A stretch of 64,000 bases of DNA from Apostichopus japonicus (lineage: Eukaryota; Echinodermata; Holothuroidea; Aspidochirotida; Stichopodidae): contig NC_092570.1 in the NCBI RefSeq assembly GCF_037975245.1, positions 13,092,501 through 13,156,500 on the forward strand, read 5' to 3'. Shown piece by piece: positions 39,863 to 51,735 of this stretch (position 1 is its first letter; every line of letters starts with the position of its first letter). The translations under genes were made by a program, and so were the position numbers. Below the pieces are notes generated by a model that ran no database searches, was not told the DNA's origin, and was given only the letters and a program-made list of their open reading frames with translations.

Positions 39863-40174
39863 TTGGTTGCTACAGTAGGCGGGGTCGTAACCTAGCAACG
39901 AAAAAGTTTTCAAATTTTTTTTTTGCCCAATTTCATCCTTTGAGACATATGGCAAGACACCATATCAGTTCCAGGCGATTCTAAGAGGGTCGACGTGGAA
40001 TCGACCCAAAAATCTGTTGATTTGGCATGGATTGACCCATATATCATTTACATTATTTCTCAAATGATATTGGATCAAAACTCAAATCAATATTTCTTAT
40101 CTGATATCGTAAACCCTGTATCAGTTAAGAGTTTATTTTGTATCATAATATGTTCTATTTTTACTAGGTCAAAA

Positions 40175-40453
40175 GGAGAGCAGTAACATCTTGCCCGCAC
40201 TAAGGCGTGCCAGGTTTCTTTGGAACTGAATACCCTTATAGTCGATGGAATGGACCAATCAAAGACTGATCTGCCACATTTTGTCCAGAGTGATAAGGAT
40301 GTAAAACATCCACATCCACATAACAGGTCAGTATTATCATGGAGGTCTGTTTTACCTCCATGGTATTATGCAGTGACCGGAAAGTGTTTATGTCATTATA
40401 AGTGTAAACATCACGTTTTCTGGTTTCCGAGAAATTGTAATCCTACAGTATGA
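40175..40453 (+). pseudogene. Transposase relic, first catalytic-Asp region (VDGMDQSK)
   Basis: The open frame contains the core ACQVSLELNTLIVDGMDQSK, then TDLPHF. This corresponds to the conserved DGMDQ(A/S)K-N-PH region before the catalytic core in DUF7869-type transposase-like proteins (from memory). It is probably the first catalytic aspartate region of a DDE-like fold (inference). After DKDVKH the frame drifts away from the family pattern and stops. Confidence 0.55.
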
Positions 40454-40922
40454 AATTGTGATGTCATGTTGGTGTATAGTACAGTATGTATGTGCGTGAG
40501 CAGCATGTGTGTGGGTGTTTATACAGGGTGTTTGTTTGTACGATGCCTTGTTTTACAACACAATGTCTCAAGAGGGGAAGTTTGATTATCTTCATAAGTA
40601 GTATAAGGATGGACACCTAAGGTTACAAGAAGTCTAGTGTTCCTATTGTTTTGGTTGAGGTCAAATCAATTCTGTTCTTTATTTGTTGTTCTGATAAAGA
40701 TAATGGCCTTAGTATCCATCAAATATTATGTGACTGTGTTTTTTTTGTTAAAGCACATAGTAGGTTAATTATCAAACTTTATTTAATAGCAGAAAACAAG
40801 TAATAACAACCTCTTTATCATACATGTCAATGAAGTAGTATATATTCATTCTTCTCTTTCTTTTCAGGTGTCCTAATTCACACTAAAGGTCCATGTGACA
40901 AGTTTGCATACAGGTATATGTT

Positions 40923-41498
40923 ATGACTGATCTGAAGCATATCCAACATGATTCAAACATGACCATTACATGCAATTTGTGGACACTAGTGAAGCACAAG
41001 GATACTCTTGGGAAGGATCTGTTTTTGCAAATGGATAATTGTTACAGGGAGAATAAGAACCGCTATCTTCTGTCCTTCTGCCCTTCTGCCCTTCTGCTCC
41101 TTGCTTTTAGAGTTGAAGATCTTCAGAGTGGTGATATATATAAATGTTATAACTTTGCTAAAGAAGTTATTGAAGTATCTGACTATATTAAAGTTGGGAA
41201 TATAGCAGCCGTAAACCTCATTGATTCAAGCACACGACCATACTTTGGAGAAGTCACTAAAATTTAAAAGGATGAGGTTATTTTACATTGGATGAAGGGA
41301 TCCTGGACTGGAGACTGGAAACTGCTAGACTGTGGCCAAGGAAGAAATAAGCAGCCATACACACCGTCAGTTTCTTTCCATTCCTTAATGTTCTGGGACT
41401 TTAATTTAACCCATAAAAATCGCCTTCCAAAGAGGGAAGTCTGTGACTTGAAAGAAAGATATGCAGCTATAGATAAAGAATTTGAGCTGAATAACTAG
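40923..41498 (+). pseudogene. Transposase relic, DNCYRENKN core and C-terminal domain
   Basis: One frame with a single TAA (41265-41267) reads HIQHDSNMTITCNLW, then DLFLQMDNCYRENKNRYLLS. It then shifts abruptly to RVEDLQSGDIYKCYNFAKEV, DSSTRPYFGEVTKI, stop, and DEVILHWMKGSWTGDWKLL through to EFELNN. The LQMDN-RENKNRY motif is the hallmark of the DUF7869 core. The HTHED-like motif expected after it is missing, so a segment carrying probable catalytic residues has been lost. The C-terminal HW-KG-WTG-WK region is typical of the same proteins. The piece ends about 100 bp before the right hairpin array. Confidence 0.65.
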
Positions 41499-41593
41499 GA
41501 AACCTTATGTTTTACACATACTATTGATTGTGCAGTGTGTACTCTTATTTTCTTGCAACAACTTGTGTAAAAGAAGATATGTAGTTTTGAGAA

Positions 41594-42850
41594 ACACACA
41601 CAATTTTCTTGGTGTATTGCTACACTTAACTGGTTGGGGCATACTGGTACGCCCCAAAGATATATACAATTTATCATAGGGGTGTATTTCTACTCTAAAC
41701 TGGTTGGGGCGTACTGGTACGCCCCAAAGATATATACAATTTATCATAGTGGTATATTTCAACATTTAACTGGTTGGGGCGTACTGGTACGCCCCAAAGA
41801 TATATATAATTAATCATAGTGGTGTATTGCTACACTTAACTGGTTGGGGCGTACTGGTACGCCCCAAAGATATATACAATGTATCATAGTGGTCTATTGC
41901 TACACTTAACTGGTTGGGGCGGGGCGTACTGGTACGCCCCAAAGATATATACAATTTATCATAGAGGTATATTTCTACACTTAACTGGTTGGGGCGTACT
42001 GGTACGCCCCAAAGATAAATACAATTTATCATAGTGGTGCATTTCTACACTTAACTGGTTGGGGCGTACTGGTACGCCCCAAAGATATATACAATTTATC
42101 ATAGTGGTCTATTGCTACACTTAACTGGTTGGGGCGTACTGGTACTCCCCAAAGATATATACAATTTATCATAGAGGTATATTTCTACACTTAACTGGTT
42201 GGGGCGTACTGGTACGCCCCAAAGATATATACAATTTATCATAGAGGTATATTTCTACACTTAACTGGTTGGGGCGTACTGGTACGCCCCAAAGATATAT
42301 ACAATTTATCATAGTGGTCTATCGCTACACTTAACTGGTTGGGGCGTACTGGTACGCCCCAAAGATATATACAATTTATCATAGAGGTATATTTCTACAC
42401 TTAACTGGTTGGGGCGTACTGGTACGCCCCAAAGATATATGTAATTAATCATAGTGGTGTATTGCTACACTTAACTGGTTGGGGCGTACTGGTACGCCCC
42501 AAAGATATATACAATTTATCATAGTGGTCTATTGCTACACTTAACTGGTTGGGGCGTACTGGTACGCCCCAAAGATATATACAATTTATCATAGAGGTAT
42601 ATTTCTACACTTAACTGGTTGGGGCGTACTGGTACGCCCCAAAGATATATGTAATTAATCATAGTGGTGTATTGCTACACTTAACTGGATGGGGCGTACT
42701 GGTACGCCCCAAAGATATATACAATTTATCATAGAGGTATATTTCTACACTTAACTGGTTGGGGCGTACTGGTACGCCCCAAAGATATATAGTGGTGTAT
42801 TGCTACACTTAACTGGTTGGGGTGTATTGGAACGCCCCAAAGATACAAAA
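41594..42850 (-). repeat. Right subterminal satellite: 18 hairpin units at 70-bp spacing
   Basis: The core GGGGCGTACTGGTACGCCCC is a 9-bp stem with a TG loop. It starts at 41636, 41706, 41776, 41846, 41921, 41991 and then every 70 bp to 42761, with a last degenerate copy at 42819. Units share CTGGTTGG before and AAAGATATATACAATTTATC after the core. One unit has a 5-bp GGGGC insertion, and the last is 12 bp short. On the minus strand the core differs from the left array's core by one base, so the two arrays face each other in mirror image. The array ends about 617 bp from the element's right end. Confidence 0.95.
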
Positions 42851-43443
42851 AACATTGTACAATATATCCATTTTGCCCCAAAATGACTATTTATCAAAAA
42901 ATACTTGCATTTTATGTTCGCTTTGGGAAAATCATACCAAAAGTAATCATATATTAAATTTTTGCTATATTTTGTCAACTTGATTGATAAAAATCTTTGC
43001 TTTTGTTAGTAAGTGATGGTTTATTCAAAATTCAGTGAATGTTATGGCTAAATTGCTTAATTTGTTAGTATCTGTAACAGCAAACTCTTTTAAGACATCT
43101 AATCCACCAGAATAGAGATAAAATGTTTATGTCTGCTCGTTTTACTATGAATTAACAAGGTAACACTGTTGTGTAAAATTATTCCATTTAAATGGCTATT
43201 TATCCTGCATTTTTGAATAAATGTATATTTACAGAATTTTACAAATAAGAAATGTTACATGCAAATAAATGAGAAAATACGCAACATATTTCAAATGTCA
43301 TATTTTTCATGTACTTATACAATGCAAAAGCCAGGCCTTGGTTAACAGACCACATTTCAACGTAAAATGGTTGAATTCACTCGTACATCTTTCATTTTTC
43401 AGCTTTTACTTGGAGAAAAAGTGAAAAGTCATATTTCCTTAAT
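42851..43443. other. Right end of the giant element
   Basis: AT-rich DNA between the hairpin array and the terminal repeat. No gene seen. Confidence 0.5.
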
Positions 43444-43467
43444 TACCCAAATGTTTCCTAGTCTCTT
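43444..43467 (-). repeat. Right terminal inverted repeat and target duplication
   Basis: Reads AAGAGACTAGGAAACATTT on the minus strand from 43467 inward. It is followed directly by ATTG (43468-43471) and then the T-run that restarts block C homology. Confidence 0.85.
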
Positions 43468-43471
43468 ATTG

Positions 43472-43828
43472 TTTTTTTTTTAGTTTGTTTATATCCAGAT
43501 ATCCGGTATATTAAAAAAAAACACAGGTTACAAACACAACACAAAATACAACAGTTTACGCAATTCCTAAATGTTAGGATCATAGCCAATTATTAAACAG
43601 TGCTTTGACATGATCAGCATCTAAACTTAAAAGAAAAAAAAAAGAAAAAAGAAGTTCAGCAGGATACTACGTCAAAGGAAGCAATCTCCTAAAAATAAGT
43701 AGACGCGTAAGAAAACACGCAGTTATTTCCTTGTAAGTTTGTCATTCACTTTATAATTATGCTCGTGAGGACAATACTGTGTATTTTGATATTCTCAACG
43801 ACTGATACTTTGAAATTCATATCAAAAC
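43472..43828. other. Proximal upstream region of receptor C
   Basis: This matches 1471-1827 and 9310-9664, including the conserved 80 bp before the ATG with a TATAATTA-like word. The giant element lies only about 360 bp upstream of the start codon, so all more distal upstream DNA was moved 24.6 kb away. Confidence 0.7.
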
Positions 43829-45262
43829 ATGGCGGGGTTTCTTCCTAGTGTTGTGATTCTTTACAGTTTGACTTTTGGATTCATCTGTCCCTTTACGGAA
43901 GGAATAGTGGCTACCATAGACGTACATGTGCAAGGGAGTAACGTTGTCAAATCAGGGGTAAGGCAATATACTGCTTACGGATCTGATTCATCTAACAGAT
44001 GGATCAACTGTACACTGATTAGTGGACTCGTGCAACCTGAAGAGGTATTTATCTTGAAAAATCGCCAGATACTCCGGGACTTAACTTTAATAAACAGTAA
44101 TATTTTTACAACAATGTGGTCAAAAAGATTACCCACCATGAGTGCGGGAACAAATAATGTTCCAGAGAAATATACTTGTCGTGCTTTTTTTAATGAAAGC
44201 CATGCATTAGATGTAAACGCAACGCGAATTCGCACCACCATTGACAGTGAAGTTGAAGTTAAATATGTGCGAGAAAGGCAAGTCATCTCTTCAAGCGTTG
44301 GTTCGACTGTTTATACAGGTGAACAAATAAAAATTGCCTGTGAAACGGCGGATTCGACATGCTCATATCGACCAGATCGATCATCAAGCCCCATAACCCA
44401 TGTTCCTAGCAATGGTCAGAGAACCTTCACGTGCATTTGGGGTATTACTTATTATAGTGATTATTGGCATACGTATTCGAGATATCAACAATGTGCAAGG
44501 CGCCAACTCAACTTAGAAATTATTAATCAACTGCAGCTTTCATTGACACCGTTCAACTTTTCGACTGATGTTACAACATTAGAGTTCAATTGCACCAGTT
44601 TTCCACCTCGTTTGATGCGCTGGACTATTATAACAGCCAATGGTGACATTCTCGACTTAAGTTCCTATGATGTCATCAAGGTAAGCATACATACCACCAT
44701 AACTCAGAGACCAGGAGAGACTATACTAAACATTAAGGAGGCATCCCCTGATGGTAATGATATACTGACAGTGATGTGCTCTTCTTATGATACATTGGCA
44801 CAGGTGGATGTTACGTCACACAGAGTAATTACAGAAGACAATGATGTGAAAACAACTGTTACGTATAAACCTAAGACTACGGCTGAAAAGGACGCGTATC
44901 AAACAACCGAAATTCAGTCTGTCAAAATGGTGACTGGTTCCCCTAATGATTGTAACGAGTCAAAGAGCTCCGAAGCACAACGTCTAAACTTTCAGTCAAC
45001 TACGGAAACAACGTACGCTATCTTTATAGCAATTACTGTTACCATGACATCTATTGTCTCTGTTTTAATTGTCGTTCTAATCATCTTATGTAGAAAGTTA
45101 GAGCGAGCCACCATCCATCATGCGCCGCCGACATCACATGACAACGATTACAGTATGGAAGCACCCTCAGCAACAGAGTTACACCACAATCCGGTTTATA
45201 TGTCCTACTCCAACCCCAACGACGAAGAGCAAACTGATACATGTACATATATCAACATTTAA
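43829..45262 (+). CDS. Intronless Ig-like transmembrane receptor, copy C (intact)
   Basis: A 477-residue type I membrane protein, uninterrupted. It has the same layout as copy B: signal peptide (1-25), first module Cys61/Cys117, second module Cys171, 178, 202 and 222, third module Cys255-Trp265-Cys317, membrane helix at about 396-421, and tail with NPVY (454-457) and terminal TYINI. Relative to B the tail lacks six residues (SETNDV after SY). The second module resembles copy A (CETADSTC, WHTY...R-CARRQLNLE) and differs markedly from B, while the third module, helix and tail are almost identical to B. The start codon context and signal peptide match the other copies. Function is inferred as in copy B. 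Confidence 0.88.
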   Translation: MAGFLPSVVILYSLTFGFICPFTEGIVATIDVHVQGSNVVKSGVRQYTAYGSDSSNRWINCTLISGLVQPEEVFILKNRQILRDLTLINSNIFTTMWSKRLPTMSAGTNNVPEKYTCRAFFNESHALDVNATRIRTTIDSEVEVKYVRERQVISSSVGSTVYTGEQIKIACETADSTCSYRPDRSSSPITHVPSNGQRTFTCIWGITYYSDYWHTYSRYQQCARRQLNLEIINQLQLSLTPFNFSTDVTTLEFNCTSFPPRLMRWTIITANGDILDLSSYDVIKVSIHTTITQRPGETILNIKEASPDGNDILTVMCSSYDTLAQVDVTSHRVITEDNDVKTTVTYKPKTTAEKDAYQTTEIQSVKMVTGSPNDCNESKSSEAQRLNFQSTTETTYAIFIAITVTMTSIVSVLIVVLIILCRKLERATIHHAPPTSHDNDYSMEAPSATELHHNPVYMSYSNPNDEEQTDTCTYINI

Positions 45263-46200
45263 AGTCTTTAGACAGAATGACGTCATATTCTTCTTGAAGT
45301 CATCTCTATGAAGATTTAAATGTGGTAGATCGTTCTTCATTGGATAAAAGAACAGCGGAAACGAGGAAGAGAGATATATGTTAATATATATCAACATGTA
45401 ATGGTGTTATATTATGACACGGAATTGCGTCAGAGATCACAACTGATAACACAATATCAAGGGCATCAAAACGGTATATATGCACATTAGAACATGAACG
45501 GTGGTATATAAATGACGTTATATTTCCATCATGCATGTCATCTCACAGAGACTAAAACTAATGTAGTCTCCCATAAAGACAATGAGCACAGTTATACATG
45601 GATATTAATTCACATTGACAGTCGTTGGAGAGAATTATAGAAATAGTTGTATCCAATAGCGTTACTTTTTGCACAACACATGACTTGTTAGTGTATTACA
45701 TTCATTTTCTTCTATGAAATGAGAATGTTATGCATAGATACTATACGCGCTTTATGAAATAGCCTATATGTTTAACCTACTGTGTAATATTGTACCATTA
45801 AAAATCTGCTGTATACAAATTAACATTGAGAGAATTTAACGAAATTTGGAGATATCGTTAAGTCCAATGACGTCATTTGTCTGTACAATACATATCTTAT
45901 TAGTGTTATCTTTATTTAATACACAAGATTATAACGATGCTTCACTCACAGACTATACCAGCTTTCTGTACTAAATATAAATTTTACATATACTGTGTAG
46001 TTATATCGTAGACAAAATGGATTATGCATATGATTGTACGTTGTTATTAAAATAAAGTTAACAGCAATATTGAAAAGTGACATAGACCTGAATGTTAATG
46101 TTTATTCGTTGTTTTATTAATTCTAATAACTCTACCAAAATATGTTTTTTTAATACTTGAAAATGCACAACGGAGCGCCCATGACATTCAACACAATTTA
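45263..46200. other. 3' flank of receptor C
   Basis: This matches 3268-4060 and 11102-11990. TGACGTCA palindromes lie at 45278 and 45868. No gene. Confidence 0.7.
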
Positions 46201-46432
46201 GGGAGTGTTAGCTCAGTGGTTAACGCCGGTGCCTTCCAATCATAAGTTCCCGAGTTCGAGTCACTCCAAGATTAGTGTATGTCGTCCAGTTACAGAGTTG
46301 TTGACAATTGACAATTCATAATCATGGATCTAAGAGACTGGCTTCGGTCATCTTGCTGCTTTGATAAACCGAGTATGGCTTCTTCGCGAGGATCTAAAAT
46401 ACATACATACAGACAAACATATATATATATAT
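46201..46432 (+). mobile_element. tRNA-derived SINE inserted in block C
   Basis: The head GGGAGTGTTAGCTCAGTGGT has an RNA polymerase III A box (TAGCTCAGTGGT, 46209-46220) and a B box (GTTCGAGTC, 46254-46262). About 130 bp of unrelated body and an ATAC/AT-rich tail follow. The homologous points in blocks A and B join directly (...ACACAATG then TATAAACATG), so the insertion came after the duplication. It is not a functional tRNA: the head does not fold into a complete cloverleaf that I can support. Confidence 0.75.
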
Positions 46433-49400
46433 AGTATAAACATGTTTTTTGAGGCCATTAAAATCATTTGGTTGTCCATTTAGTTTTTTTTTGCATCTGA
46501 GGAACTCACCTAATGGTCTGTGTATAAGACTAAGTAGCACAGTCACTGAAAGCTAATGAGCATCAGATGTTAACAAAGGATATCTCAAAACATCAAATTG
46601 GTAAAGGATTAAACCTGCACTTTAGGATTGAAGATGCTAATTTCTCTTATTAAAGATTGTAAATAACTGTATCTAAATGCTCATGTCATATAAGTTTTAA
46701 TCGTTTCCAGTACTGAGGCAAGAAAAATCGTTCCTTTTCAATGTACCTAATAATGTCGTGGTTAATTTTTCTGTTTCTCTATTACCTCAGTATGACCAAT
46801 GTAGATATCTTGCATGTGTATAAAATACAAGTATAGGAGATTGTTATTGTACTGCGTTGTCTGGTTTCTTTATATCCCTCTAATCGTAATGTTTTTTAGC
46901 AAACAAATTGTGTCAAAAACTGATTTAATGAATCAAAGTCTCCCTACTCTCTGCTACACGGTAGCTTATATTAAAAGAGTTCTCATCTCAAAGAAAGAGA
47001 ATGAATAAGAATACGTTTAGCGTGTTTAATGATCATATACATGTTAAAACAAACAAACAAACACTTCGTTCATATTGACGAACGCTAACCGTTTATTTGC
47101 AATGAAAGATAAATGAAAGAATCAGGAATATCTGTATATATATGATGTAATATCAGGCATCAAATTTAGACAATTTACTTTCGTCTATCAGACCTACTAT
47201 TACAGGACAAATGCAGAGTCCTTTCGGTGTCACTTATAAACATTTCGTATCAACTGACCGCTAGCATACTCCGTCGTTTAAGACACACAGCATAGACTTC
47301 CCCTCTAAGCAAACATTTCATATTTGAATTTTGTTGTATTTACTAGTAAGAGAAATAAAAGGAAGCAGTAGTCAGTCGTCAAATTCCTGAAAACTTTACT
47401 CGTGGAGAACATGGATTGTTCAATTCCAGTGGCGTATCCAGCGGGGACAAGGGGACAGAGGATAGGAGGCCCCAGTCAATTGTCTGGCCCCTGCCTTCCC
47501 CCACTTGCCCCTGCCCCACTTGCCCCACTTTCCCCTTACTTGACCCTCACTTGCCCCCAAAAGATATTGGTGGGCTAAACGAAATAAAAATTACAACGTG
47601 CATTTAAAGGCTCAATTGAACCAGTTCGTTGTTGACGTTAATAGGTAATTGACGGGGTATTATCATAGTTAAACCAGCCAATTGCGTCTCAAATTAAATA
47701 TAATCAAACCAGTTGCTTTCTGTCATCGCTAAGAGACCCTCTCCTCACCACTCATTTCGTCACACTCGCTTCCCAACGAGATAATCCCCTACCATGCTTG
47801 TTACATCGTATGTATGGTTATAACTTTATACCATTGTTATATCGACCGTCCGCGCAACTTTATTCCGATATTGTTACTTGGAAGCTGCAGCATGATATAT
47901 TACGTGATTTCAACATCGCACATATGCTGACCAGTCGTTAGAATAGGCATAACCGAAATATTATTTCCAACGACTAAACAAATTGCAACGTTTTCTCAGA
48001 CTAAGATTCCGGGGGCACCTAAATATTCCCTACTGTGAACTGGTGGTGGTATGGAAAACAATGCTGCTTGGATGGTTGTGTGTTAGTAGCGACGAGCCTT
48101 GAACCTCGCTATTACATGGAGATAATATAACACATAGATAAACGAGTAAAGAACGAACTCTGAGATTTCGTAATCTATTACTACATTTAGCCACAATACA
48201 TCGGCACGAAGCCCTCAAAACTAAAATAGAAAAACATGTACTAAAACGAAAATGGTTACAAACGAGGTCTCATTACCGAAGTAGAGACCTATAACGATAC
48301 ACACAAACGTGTTTAAAGACGAATACGAAACAGATACAAATACGACCACAATGGTAGGAGCCAGTGCTACTACCGAACCGAACGATTCAGAACGGGAGCG
48401 AATAATAAAAGTCTCGATATCTGATCCACCTGAGCTGATGGACAGACGTCACGTGACCTGTAGTACTTCATTTGTCCAAATGGAATGCACATGTTGCTAT
48501 AAACGGTGACATGTATCCTGAATAAATAGAGGGCGGCAGATATGATGACAAACGGCATCGCAATATTTAAAAGCCGATTAATGTAATAAAGCCGATGGAC
48601 TATGGACAGTTTTGTAGTGGCTGAATGAATGAACCCTAAGTCGATGAAACTGAGGTTCATATACAAATTTATTGTAATCATAATTATAGTTAATCATAGA
48701 CAATGAACTTAAAATGTACTGTTGAAAAACTAGTCCGACCAAAAAAAGAACTTTAGGCAAAACAATTGAAAAAATTGTAAAAATCCCATCGCTATATCAT
48801 GTTTGATTTTTTAAGTTTCGGCAAATAACAGATTTTAACCGAAAATATGAATCAGCTTATTATAAAGAAATACATTAGGCTTTTGTAGAAAAAGTGTAAA
48901 CGATGCATATATGTACTGTGAACAGCACGATAACAGAGGACACAGGGTTATCAGCTAAGAGTATAGTGACTTTCTCCAAGCGTAACCACGGCAGGTTGCG
49001 CCCCATATAAAATGAGAAAAGAAATGGTGAGTGTAAACGTGAGATGGGGTGTAGCATAAGACGGAGAGAGAGAGAGAGAGGGGTGGAGAGAGGTGGAAAG
49101 AGAGAAGGAAGAGTGGGACCATGGTGGGGAGAATTTGGAGGACAAAGTAAAGAGAACAAGCACATTGTTTCAGAAAGGTGAACATTGGAATATATCACGG
49201 ATTCTACTTGGCCAACGTAGCATTAACTTCTAGTTTAAGTGAGGTATTTCCTTCTTGAATAATTTCTAACCAACGAATGAAATATTTGGCTAATCATATG
49301 CAATATTCTGAACATTTAAAATCTCGGCCGATTGGATAAAAGTTGCCACCATATCGTATAACTTCCATGGGTTTCGCTCCTGGACCCAACCAGGGTCTCT

Positions 49401-50394
49401 ATGGCGCGCCCTGGACACCACGCAGGTAGTGCAATATTCTCTCGTTCACAGGTCAATAAACGGAATCCAACTCCCCCACAACCCCTCCCCCATTAAGGAA
49501 TCCTGGCTTCGCGCTGGACTTTCTCTACAGTATATCAAGTTCATATGTTTAGTTGGACTGTCCCTTTGAGAATTTAGCGGAGGGAACTCAGGCAAAAACT
49601 GTTCAATTTGGGTAAAGAAACATTCGTAGTACCGTTACCATGGTTTTAAATGTGTTTGGGAATGGGTCATATTGCAAAGGTACCTACAAGGATAGAACTG
49701 GTTGCGCGTAAAACTCCCCCCTTCCTGATCCAATCCCAACCCAAGTCCCCTTCCCTAGAAACTGCAACCGTATGATCATGACTATGACTATGGGGGGGGG
49801 GTGAGCTGAGTGGGATGGTGGGGTGGGACTGTCGTGGACTGTGTCTCAATATTCTTACCTAAAACTTAGTGGCACTGATAAAGTGGCTTAAAATAAAACT
49901 GATAGGCCTTTAAAACACGTAGACATAATTAACATATTTATGAATCGTAGTTCACATTAGACTGCTATACTGTTCACGCAGGTTAAATCTGAGAAACTCT
50001 CTACGTTTATTGCTTTTCTACACATGACTAGCAGCTTAGCACCAGTCTCAAAAATGTTATACTTGCAACTGTCATGAGTGACATTGCTTACCAAAATGAA
50101 TGGACAATATCATTTACATGTAGTGTTATGTTGCTTATACGTACTAATACAACATACTGTAAAATAAAAAAAATAATATACTGTGATTGACGCCCCTGGA
50201 TATAGGGGCTGACAATGAAACTGATAGGCCTACATAAAACACAAAGACGTAATCAATTAATTTATGAACCGTAGTTTCACATAAGCCTGGACTGGTACAC
50301 TGTTCACGCAGGTTTAATCTTAGTAGCTCTAAACGTTTATTGTTATTCTAACACAACTACGGAAGCGTAGAAGGAACATGGTGATGAAAGAGAA
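46433..50394. other. Distal flank of block C, no supported gene
   Basis: This matches 12050-16600 of block B for several kilobases, with indels (for example about 16,130-16,400 has no counterpart near 50,180). Frames open here are not the same ones open in B. Confidence 0.65.
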
Positions 50395-51065
50395 ACAAAC
50401 TCGTCAAAATGACAAAATTCAGAAAAATGATGTTTTGCCGAGTTTAACAACTCGTCAAAATGACAAAATTATTAAATTTGCCGAGATGCAACAAGTCGTC
50501 AAAATGACAAAAATCTGAAAATTGACGTTTTGCCGAGATACAATATCTCATCAAAATAACAAAATTTGAAAATTGACGTTTTGCCGAGATACAATAACTC
50601 ATCAAATTGACAAGAATCTGAAATTTGACGTTTTGCCGTAATACAACAAGTCGTCAATATGACAAAAATCTGAATCTTAACGTTTTGCCGAGATACAACA
50701 AGTCGTCAAACTGACAAAAATCTGAAAATTGACGTTTTGCCGAGATACAATAACTCATCAAAATAACAAAACTCTGAAAATTGACGTTTTGTTAAGATAC
50801 AACAAGTCGTCAAAATAACAAAACTCTGAAATTGGCGTTTTGTTAAGATACAACAAGTCGTCAAAATGACAAAAATTTGAAAATTATGGTTTTGCCAAGA
50901 TAAAACAAGTCGTCAAAATGACAAAATTTTGAAAATTAACGTTTTGCCGAGGTACAACAAGTCGTCAAACTGACAAAAATCTGAAAATTGACGTTTTACC
51001 GAGATACAATAACTCATCAAAATAACAAATATCTGAATCTTAACATTTTGCCGAGATAAACCGAG
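50395..51065. repeat. 51-52-bp minisatellite, about 13 copies
   Basis: TCGTCAAAATGACAAAA-type words recur at 50401, 50452, 50496, 50547, 50599, 50651, 50703, 50754, 50807, 50858, 50910, 50962 and 51013. Each unit contains GACGTTTTGCCGAGATACAA. The array lies exactly between block C and block D homology. Confidence 0.92.
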
Positions 51066-51074
51066 ATATACGTT

Positions 51075-51735
51075 AAACTGGAAATACGTGGGTTGTTAAA
51101 ACCAATCAAAAATTATTTTAAAACATTAACTTCTTTGTTTTGACAAGAGTTGGACGCTAGTAGGATGTCTTTCATCCTAACCAAACTTTGAAAGGATTGT
51201 TTCATAACAAACTATGCCACAAAAGTGAAGCTTTATCCCCTCTCCTTGCAAGGGACCTTTATTTTAGCTTAATTTTCATGATACTGCGACGTACCGTGGT
51301 AAACATCTTCAAAAAAAGTCGTCTTTCATATTGTAAAAGTCAAAACATTTTTACTAATTTCGGATAATTGTGAAATACGTATAAAGTTGATTATATTCGT
51401 TTTTGCCTAGCAATTAGAATATAAATTATGAACAACAACTTTACAAAGCAATAACTTCCATCGCATAGCTATAAAGCTGCTTTCTCGTTTTGCGAGAATA
51501 GCCAATTATAATACAGTGCCTTGCCATGATCAGCATCTAAAATAAAAACACAAAACATACAAAAGTTCGGCAGAAAACTACGTAACAGGAAACAATCTCC
51601 TAAAAATAAATAAACACGTAAAAAAACACGCAACTACTTCCTTGTAAGTTTGTCATTCACTTTATATTTTATGCTCGTGAGTACAATGTATTTTGATATT
51701 TTCAAACGACTGATACTTGAAATTCATACCTAACC
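51075..51735. other. Upstream part of block D
   Basis: 51075-51480 matches 18186-18620. 51490-51735 matches the proximal upstream DNA of copies A to C, with the interval around the giant element's target site deleted. Confidence 0.65.

Noticed and set aside
46201-46275. A free-standing tRNA gene
   Set aside because: A and B boxes are present, but a complete cloverleaf is not supported and a SINE body plus AT-rich tail follow directly.
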